The notes under the pieces are model-generated. The model was not told the DNA's origin. It did no database searches and saw only the letters and a list, made by a program, of their open reading frames with translations. From the NCBI GenBank assembly GCA_016882555.1, contig VGPQ01000124.1, positions 1-5,200 of the forward strand: a stretch of DNA of 5,200 nt, given 5' to 3'. Positions 1-5,200 of the stretch are shown piece by piece (positions within the stretch are counted from its first letter, which is position 1; the number at the start of each line of letters is the position of its first letter). Origin of the DNA: Cyanobacteria bacterium M_surface_7_m2_040 (GTDB taxonomy: Bacteria; Cyanobacteriota; Cyanobacteriia; PCC-6307; Cyanobiaceae). A program made the translations under genes and the position numbers.

Positions 1-1905
1 GATGTGGGCCGGGCCGAATACGCCTTCCAGAACTTCAACCAGGCGGCGATCAACGGCATCTCCGGCCACCCCTGCGTGGGCTTCGGGGTGATCCAGCTGC
101 CGGGCAGCAATGCGATCACCACGGCGGCAGCCGTGGACAAGGTGCTGACGCAATTCCGCACCACCCTGCCGCCGGGGGTGAAGTTGGAGAAGGTGTTCGA
201 TCAGACCGACTTCATCAACGCCTCGATCTTCGGGGCGCTCGATGCGCTGCGCGATGCGGTGGTGCTGGTGCTGCTGATCATCTTCCTGTTTCTGCAGGAC
301 TGGAAGGCCACGATGGTGCCGGCCCTGGCCCTGCCGATCGCCCTGCTGGGGGCGATGATTTTCGTGAAGGCCTTTGGCTTCTCGATCAACGAACTCACCC
401 TGCTGGGGGTGATCCTGGCCACCGGCCTGGTGGTGGACGACGCGATCGTGGTGGTGGAGGCGGTGTCGGCCCGGATTGAAGCGGGCGACAAACCGTTTGC
501 GGCCGCCTCCAACGCCATGAAGGAGTTGACGGGGGCGATCCTGGCCACGGCGCTGGTGCTGCTGGCGGTGTTCATCCCCGTCACCTTCTTCCCCGGGGCC
601 ACCGGGGTGATCTACCGCCAGTTCGCCCTCACGATCGTGTTCTCGATTCTGGTGAGCACCTTCAATGCGATCAGCGGCAAGCCGCTGCAGTCGGCCCTGC
701 TGCTGGGGAGCGGCAAGACCAACCCCACGGGCCGCACCTGGATGTGGATCGGCGGAGCTTTTGGGGCGGTGTATGGCTACCTGTTTGGCGGGGTGCTGTG
801 GCTGCTGCTGTTCGGTGCCCTCGGGGCCGTGGTGGGCCGCAATCTGCAGCCGATCTTCACGGCGTTCAACAGGCAGTTTGAGCGCATGGCTGCGGCCTAT
901 GGCCGGCTGCTGGAGCAGGCGATCCGGCGGCGCCGCCAGTTGGTGAGTGCCGTGCTGGGCGGGGTGGTGCTCACCGCCCTGGCTTTCCTGGTGATCCCCT
1001 CGGGCTTTGTGCCCACGGAGGATCAGGGCTATGGCCTCGGCATCATTCAGCTGCCGCCCCAGGCCTCGCTGGAGCAGACGATGAAGGTGGCCGACCAGGC
1101 CCGCCAGATCCTGGCCAAGGAGCCGGAGATCGTCAGCGGTGAGCTGATCGGTGGCGCCGGCTTCAACGGTGGTGCGCTCAACCAGGGCGTGTTCTTTTTC
1201 GGCTTGAAACCGATCGAGGAGCGCAGTGGAGCCGATCAGTCGGCGCGAGCGGTGGTGCAGCGGCTCAACCAGCAGTTCCAGAGCATCGAGGGGGCCAAGG
1301 TAATGGCCCAGCAGCCGGCGGCGGTGCCGGGCTTCAGCGCCCAGGGCGGCCTGGCCTTCCAGTTCAACGACCTCAGCAACGGCGGCTACAGCCCCACCAA
1401 GCTGCTGGCGATGGCCGACCAGCTGATCGACAAGGCCAAGGCCACCGGCTCCTTTTACAACCTCTACACCCAGTTTGTGAGCGATGCGCCGGTGTGGCGG
1501 ATCGAACCGGATCGCGACCGCATGGCCTCGCTGCAGGTGGATTTCGGCACGGCGATGAAAGCTCTGGGTGCCGTGAATGGGGGAGCGTTTGTGAACCAGA
1601 CCTACGAAAACGGCCAGTACCGCCAGGTGTACGTGCAGGCCGAAGGCAGCAAGCGCGAAACGATCCAGAGCCTGGAGAACCTCTACGTGCCCGCCGCCGG
1701 TGGCGCCCAGATTCCGTTGCTGAATCTGGTGTCGGTGCGGCTCGACAGCGCCCCGCCGATCATCAGCCACTTCGATCTCAACCGCACGGTGCTGATCCAG
1801 GGTTTTGAGGCGATCGGCAAGAGCACCGGCCAGGCGATTGATGCCCTCACCACGTCGTTCCAGCGACTCAACTTCACCAACATCGGCATGGACTGGTCGG
1901 CCCTG
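1..1905 (+). repeat. Direct repeat, left copy (within copy A)
   Basis: Aligns gap-free to 3296-5200 at a fixed offset of 3295. Hand count gives about 172 mismatches in 1905 bases. Longest exact blocks are 1-122, 361-503 (143 bases, includes the TM4 Asp-Asp motif) and 1807-1905. Both ends are set by the window, so the true repeat is longer in both directions. It results from duplication of the pump gene. Confidence 0.97.
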
Positions 1906-2460
1906 AGCCGCTCGGAGGTGGCCGCCGGTTCGCTGGCGGCGCTGGTGTTTGCCCTGGGCCTGGTGGTGGTGTACCTGGTGCTCTCGGCCCAGTACGGCAG
2001 CTACATCGATCCGCTGGTGATCCTGATGACGGTGCCGCTGGCGATCCTGGGGGCCCTGCTGTTCCTGGTGCTCAACCAGCAGGTGAACAACGTCTACGCC
2101 CAGGTGGGCCTGGTGACGCTGATCGGCCTGGCGGCCAAGAACGGCATCCTGATCGTCGACCTGGCCAACCAGCGCATGGAGGCCGGCCTCTCCGACGTGG
2201 AGGCGGCGATGGGGGCAGCCCAGTCGCGGCTGCGGCCGATCCTGATGACCGCCTCGGCGGCCCTCTCGGGCTTCTTCCCGCTGGTGGTGGCCAGCGGCGC
2301 GGGAGCGATGAGCCAGCGCTCGATCGGTTCGGTGATCTTCGGTGGCCTGCTGGTGGCCACGGCGATGAGCCTGTTCGTGGTGCCGGCGTTCTACGTGCTG
2401 ATGAAACGGCTGGAGGCCAGCTGGTTCCCGGTGAGTGCCGGCCAGGCCTCCCACTCCTGA
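1..2460 (+). CDS. RND efflux pump permease, HAE1/AcrB-like, copy A (5' end missing)
   Basis: This is an inner-membrane, proton-driven export permease that in this family works as a trimer with a periplasmic adaptor and an outer-membrane channel. Reading is open from base 1 (Asp codon) to TGA at 2458-2460, giving 819 residues. The GTG at 4 is an internal Val, not a start, because copy B has about 275 more residues before this point; full length would be near 1094, longer than AcrB (1049). Visible in order: end of porter PN, TM2-TM6 (about 256-675), a hydrophobic insert (739-837), TM7 (about 940-1005), the PC1/PC2 and docking region (about 1010-1905), TM8-TM12 (about 1915-2405) and a short tail. 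Proton-relay residues are present: Asp-Asp at 436-441 (AcrB D407/D408), Lys at 2137-2139 (K940), Arg at 2227-2229 (R971) and Thr at 2248-2250 (T978). Family assignment is secure; the substrate is unknown. Confidence 0.96.
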   Translation, partial: DVGRAEYAFQNFNQAAINGISGHPCVGFGVIQLPGSNAITTAAAVDKVLTQFRTTLPPGVKLEKVFDQTDFINASIFGALDALRDAVVLVLLIIFLFLQDWKATMVPALALPIALLGAMIFVKAFGFSINELTLLGVILATGLVVDDAIVVVEAVSARIEAGDKPFAAASNAMKELTGAILATALVLLAVFIPVTFFPGATGVIYRQFALTIVFSILVSTFNAISGKPLQSALLLGSGKTNPTGRTWMWIGGAFGAVYGYLFGGVLWLLLFGALGAVVGRNLQPIFTAFNRQFERMAAAYGRLLEQAIRRRRQLVSAVLGGVVLTALAFLVIPSGFVPTEDQGYGLGIIQLPPQASLEQTMKVADQARQILAKEPEIVSGELIGGAGFNGGALNQGVFFFGLKPIEERSGADQSARAVVQRLNQQFQSIEGAKVMAQQPAAVPGFSAQGGLAFQFNDLSNGGYSPTKLLAMADQLIDKAKATGSFYNLYTQFVSDAPVWRIEPDRDRMASLQVDFGTAMKALGAVNGGAFVNQTYENGQYRQVYVQAEGSKRETIQSLENLYVPAAGGAQIPLLNLVSVRLDSAPPIISHFDLNRTVLIQGFEAIGKSTGQAIDALTTSFQRLNFTNIGMDWSALSRSEVAAGSLAALVFALGLVVVYLVLSAQYGSYIDPLVILMTVPLAILGALLFLVLNQQVNNVYAQVGLVTLIGLAAKNGILIVDLANQRMEAGLSDVEAAMGAAQSRLRPILMTASAALSGFFPLVVASGAGAMSQRSIGSVIFGGLLVATAMSLFVVPAFYVLMKRLEASWFPVSAGQASHS
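739..837 (+). other. Glycine-zipper hydrophobic insert between TM6 and TM7, copy A
   Basis: A 33-residue hydrophobic stretch starts with Trp-Met-Trp. It has Gly codons at 751, 763, 775 and 787, a regular GxxxGxxxGxxxG pattern, followed by a Leu-rich run and a second Gly-containing segment. AcrB has about 14 polar residues in the matching place between the end of TM6 and the FNRxFE motif of the cytoplasmic helix; here there are about 51. It is long enough for one membrane helix or a short re-entrant hairpin. The function is unknown. Confidence 0.7.
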
Positions 2461-2470
2461 GGCTGCGGCG
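2459..2470 (+). promoter_or_regulatory. Ribosome-binding site and 10-base intergenic gap
   Basis: The core GAGG (2459-2462) overlaps the TGA stop of copy A and sits 8 bases before the ATG of copy B. The gap (2461-2470) is too short for a promoter or terminator, so the two genes are probably co-transcribed and translationally coupled. It also supports ATG 2471 as the start of copy B. Confidence 0.65.
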
Positions 2471-5200
2471 ATGAGCCTTTCCGACACCTTCATCCGCCGG
2501 CCGGTGCTCAGCACCGTGTGCAGCATCCTGATCCTGATGGCCGGGGCGATCGCGCTGCCGCTGCTGCCGATCGAGAACCTGCCGAACATCGCACCGCCCA
2601 CGATCCAGGTGACGGCCAACCTGCCCGGGGCCGATGCACTCACGATGGAAAGCGCCGTAACCGGCCCGCTCGAGGAGCAGATCAATGGTGCTCCGGGGAT
2701 GGATTACATCGTCTCCAACAGCACCAGCCAAGGTGTTAGTAAGATTAATGTGGTGTTTAAGGCCGGCACGAATCCTGATATCGATCAGGTGAATGTACTG
2801 AACCGGGTGCAGACCGCCTCGGCCCAGTTACCACAACCCGTGAATGCCCAGGGGGTGACCGTTAAGCAAACGGCATCCAGCCTCCTGCTGGTGTACAACC
2901 TCACTTCCAGTGAGGGCCAGTTCAGCCGCGAATACCTCAACGGCCTGTATCAGCTCAACCTCGCCTATCCGCTCAGTCGTGCCCAGGGTGTGGGCCAGGT
3001 GACCGTGTTCGGCGCCAGCGATCCGGCCTACAAGCTCTGGGTGGATCCGGCCAAGCTCAGTCGCTTCAACCTCACGATCCTGGATGTGGAGAACGCCCTG
3101 CGCTCCCAGAACCAGATCGTGGTGGGCGGCAGCATCGGCGGCCCGCCGGCTTCTGCGAACAATCCCACCAACCTGCCGGTGCTGGTGCAGGGCAACCTGC
3201 GCACGGTGGAGGAGTTCGAAAATCTGGTGCTCAGCCGCGGCCCCTCGGGGATGCTGAGCGACAGCGGCCCCGATGGCAGCCTGATCCGCCTGCGCGATGT
3301 GGGCCGGGCCGAATACGCCTTCCAGAACTTCAACCAGGCGGCGATCAACGGCATCTCCGGCCACCCCTGCGTGGGCTTCGGGGTGATCCAGCTGCCGGGC
3401 AGCAATGCGATCACCACCGCCGAGGCTGTGGACAAAGTGCTCACCCAATTCCGCACCACCCTGCCGCCGGGGGTGAAGCTGGAGAAGGTGTTCGATCAGA
3501 CCGACTTCATCAACGCCTCGATCTTCGGGGCGCTCGATGCGCTGCGTGATGCGGTGGTGCTGGTGCTGCTGATCATCTTCCTGTTCCTGCAGGACTGGAA
3601 GGCCACGATGGTGCCGGCCCTGGCCCTGCCGATCGCCTTGCTGGGGGCGATGATCTTCGTGAAGGCCTTTGGCTTCTCGATCAACGAACTCACCCTGCTG
3701 GGGGTGATCCTGGCCACCGGCCTGGTGGTGGACGACGCGATCGTGGTGGTGGAGGCGGTGTCGGCCCGGATTGAAGCGGGCGACAAACCGTTTGCGGCGG
3801 CCTCCAATGCGATGAAGGAGTTGACGGGGGCGATCCTGGCCACGGCGCTGGTGCTGCTGGCGGTGTTCATCCCCGTCACCTTTTTCCCCGGTGCCACCGG
3901 TGTGATCTACCGCCAGTTCGCGCTCACGATCGTGTTCTCGATCCTGGTGAGCACCTTCAACGCCATCAGCGGCAAGCCGCTGCAGTCGGCCCTGCTGCTG
4001 GGGGGAGGCAAGACCAACCCCACCGGACGCACCTGGATGTGGATCGGCGCAGCCTTTGGGGCGGTGTATGGCTACCTGTTTGGCGGGGTGCTGTGGCTGC
4101 TGTTGTTCGGTGCCCTCGGGGCCGTGGTGGGCCGCAATCTGCAGGCGATTTTCAGTGCTTTCAACAGGCAATTTGCGCGCATGGCCGCGGCCTATGGCCG
4201 GCTGCTGGAGCAGGCGATCCGGCGGCGGCGCCAGCTGGTGAGTGCTGTGCTCGGCGGGGTGGTGCTCACCGCCCTGGCTTTCCTGGTGATCCCCTCGGGC
4301 TTCGTGCCCACGGAGGATCAGGGCTATGGCCTGGGCATCATTCAGTTGCCGCCCCAGGCCTCGCTGGAGCAGACGATGAAGGTGGCCGACCAGGCCCGCC
4401 AGATCCTGGCCAGGGAGCCGGAGATCGTCAGCGGTGAGCTGATCGGTGGCGCCGGTTTCAATGGCAGCTCCTTTAACCAGGGCGTGTTCTTTTTCGGCTT
4501 GAAACCGATCGAGGAGCGCACGGGCGCGGATCAGTCCGCCGAAACGGTGATCGCCAGGCTCAACAAGCGTTTTGGCGCCATTCAGGAGGGGCTTGTGCAG
4601 GCGCAGCCGCCGGCGGCGGTGCCGGGCTTCAGCGCCCAGGGTGGCCTGGCCTTCCAGTTCAACGACCTCAGCAACGGCGGTTACAGCCCCACCGACCTTC
4701 TGACGATGGCCAACCAGCTGATCGACAAGGCACAGGCCACTGGTGCTTTTGCGTCTCTCTACACCCAGTTCGTGAGCGATGCGCCGGTGTGGCGGATCGA
4801 ACCCGATCGCGATCGCATGGCCTCGCTCCAGGTGGACTTCGGCACGGCCATGCAGGCCCTGGGTGCGATCAACGGCGGAACGTTCGTGAATCAGACCTAT
4901 GAGGATGGCCAGTATCGCCAGGTGTATGTGCAGGCTCCCGGCAGCAGGCGCGAGCTGATTGAGGATCTGCAGGCTGTCTATATTCCCGCCGCTGGCGGTG
5001 CCCAGATCCCGCTGTTGAATCTGGTGACGGTGCGGCTCGACAGTTCCCCGCCGATCATCAACCACTTCAATCTTGGTCGCACGGTGCTGATCCAGGGGTT
5101 CGAGGCGATCGGCAAGAGCACCGGCCAGGCGATTGATGCCCTCACCACGTCGTTCCAGCGACTCAACTTCACCAACATCGGCATGGACTGGTCGGCCCTG
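2471..5200 (+). CDS. RND efflux pump permease, HAE1/AcrB-like, copy B (3' end missing)
   Basis: This is the second RND permease, in tandem with copy A. It starts at ATG 2471 (MSLSDTFIRRPVLS, the usual RND N-terminus just before TM1) and stays open for 910 codons to the window edge. If it matches copy A it would end about 555 bases further on. Layout by residue: TM1 about 12-34, porter PN1/PN2 with docking hairpin (about 212-238), TM2-TM6 about 357-500, hydrophobic insert 522-554, TM7 about 589-610, then PC1/PC2 and the C-terminal docking domain to 910. TM4 holds the Asp-Asp pair (residues 421-422, bases 3731-3736). By alignment to AcrB, pocket residue F178 is kept as F180, but F136 is Leu (138) and F610 is Glu, so the binding pocket is less aromatic than in AcrB. 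Substrate is unknown. TM8-TM12 lie outside the window. Confidence 0.95.
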   Translation, partial: MSLSDTFIRRPVLSTVCSILILMAGAIALPLLPIENLPNIAPPTIQVTANLPGADALTMESAVTGPLEEQINGAPGMDYIVSNSTSQGVSKINVVFKAGTNPDIDQVNVLNRVQTASAQLPQPVNAQGVTVKQTASSLLLVYNLTSSEGQFSREYLNGLYQLNLAYPLSRAQGVGQVTVFGASDPAYKLWVDPAKLSRFNLTILDVENALRSQNQIVVGGSIGGPPASANNPTNLPVLVQGNLRTVEEFENLVLSRGPSGMLSDSGPDGSLIRLRDVGRAEYAFQNFNQAAINGISGHPCVGFGVIQLPGSNAITTAEAVDKVLTQFRTTLPPGVKLEKVFDQTDFINASIFGALDALRDAVVLVLLIIFLFLQDWKATMVPALALPIALLGAMIFVKAFGFSINELTLLGVILATGLVVDDAIVVVEAVSARIEAGDKPFAAASNAMKELTGAILATALVLLAVFIPVTFFPGATGVIYRQFALTIVFSILVSTFNAISGKPLQSALLLGGGKTNPTGRTWMWIGAAFGAVYGYLFGGVLWLLLFGALGAVVGRNLQAIFSAFNRQFARMAAAYGRLLEQAIRRRRQLVSAVLGGVVLTALAFLVIPSGFVPTEDQGYGLGIIQLPPQASLEQTMKVADQARQILAREPEIVSGELIGGAGFNGSSFNQGVFFFGLKPIEERTGADQSAETVIARLNKRFGAIQEGLVQAQPPAAVPGFSAQGGLAFQFNDLSNGGYSPTDLLTMANQLIDKAQATGAFASLYTQFVSDAPVWRIEPDRDRMASLQVDFGTAMQALGAINGGTFVNQTYEDGQYRQVYVQAPGSRRELIEDLQAVYIPAAGGAQIPLLNLVTVRLDSSPPIINHFNLGRTVLIQGFEAIGKSTGQAIDALTTSFQRLNFTNIGMDWSAL
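2546..2553. repeat. HIP1-type palindrome GCGATCGC
   Basis: Exact GCGATCGC octamer in the TM1 coding region of copy B. This palindrome is strongly over-represented in many cyanobacterial genomes. One site alone says little in GC-rich DNA. Confidence 0.45.
4034..4132 (+). other. Glycine-zipper hydrophobic insert between TM6 and TM7, copy B
   Basis: Same insert as in copy A, residues 522-554. The four zipper glycines (residues 526, 530, 534, 538; codons at 4046, 4058, 4070, 4082) are all kept. The only amino-acid change is Gly to Ala directly after the first zipper glycine, a non-zipper position. Conservation of the spacing argues for a structural role. Confidence 0.7.
4809..4816. repeat. HIP1-type palindrome GCGATCGC
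   Basis: Second exact octamer, in the periplasmic region of copy B. The matching place in copy A (1514-1521) reads GCGACCGC, one synonymous base different (GAC versus GAT), so the site was gained or lost after duplication. Confidence 0.45.

Larger units (their letters stand above)
3296..5200 (+). repeat. Direct repeat, right copy (within copy B)
   Basis: Partner of 1-1905. Exact matching blocks are 3296-3417, 3656-3798 and 5102-5200, the last running off the window. There are no insertions or deletions, so every difference is a substitution and the reading frame is the same in both copies. Most changes before 4436 are synonymous third-position changes; those in 4436-5095 often change the amino acid. 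Confidence 0.97.

Noticed and set aside
4..6. GTG at 4 as the true start of copy A.
   Set aside because: The identical GTG in copy B (3299) is an internal Val at residue 277, after TM1 and much of the porter domain. Copy A is cut by the window edge.
201..602. A 133-codon minus-strand frame found in both copies (also 3496-3897) with almost the same product.
   Set aside because: Its third positions coincide with the third positions of the sense codons, so synonymous sense changes are mostly silent in it too. Its conservation follows from the duplicated pump gene.
2072..2731. A 219-codon minus-strand frame spanning the junction of the two genes.
   Set aside because: It overlaps two real sense genes, and its product is a low-complexity Arg/Pro/Gly/Ser-rich sequence typical of a shadow frame in GC-rich DNA.
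2828..5065. A 745-codon open frame on the minus strand across copy B.
   Set aside because: It lies wholly antisense to a clear RND gene, its product is a His/Gln/Arg-rich sequence with no recognisable domain, and long antisense frames are common in GC-rich genes. It ends simply where the sense strand has a TTA codon, and it is not preserved at this length in copy A.
1..5200. The tandem repeat as an assembly artefact.
   Set aside because: The copies differ at about 9% of aligned positions with the frame fully kept and many synonymous changes, which fits two real genes. Long-read data would still be useful because exact blocks exceed 100 bases.

Overview
The window holds two tandem, same-strand genes for inner-membrane RND efflux pumps of the hydrophobe/amphiphile (HAE1, AcrB-like) family. 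Neither is complete here. Copy A (1-2460) lacks its N-terminal part, about 275 residues judging from copy B. Copy B (2471-5200) has its start codon but runs open off the right edge after 910 codons. Apart from a 10-base gap carrying a GAGG ribosome-binding core, the whole window is coding. I see no RNA genes, CRISPR array, insertion sequence or terminator.

The two genes are paralogous duplicates. Positions 1-1905 of copy A align without any gap to 3296-5200 of copy B at a constant offset of 3295. I counted about 172 mismatches by hand (roughly 91% identity), very unevenly spread: about 4% mismatch over 1-1140, about 19% over 1141-1800, and 2 mismatches over 1801-1905. The membrane and proton-relay part is nearly frozen, while the periplasmic porter and docking part that handles substrate has diverged. 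This pattern suggests gene conversion, selection for different substrates, or both.

Both copies keep the proton-relay residues visible in the window (Asp-Asp in TM4 of both; Lys in TM10 and Arg/Thr in TM11 of copy A), so both look functional. Both also carry an unusual hydrophobic, glycine-zipper insertion of about 35-40 residues between TM6 and TM7, where AcrB has only a short linker. The close coupling suggests one transcript and possibly a mixed trimer, as in MdtB/MdtC. The adaptor (HlyD/AcrA-like) and outer-membrane partner are not in the window.

The organism appears to be a high-GC Gram-negative bacterium. Two GCGATCGC (HIP1) octamers and the general look of the proteins make a cyanobacterium of the Synechococcus/Cyanobium type my best guess, held with moderate to low confidence. 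Apart from the glycine-zipper insert and the mosaic divergence, I see no undescribed system here.
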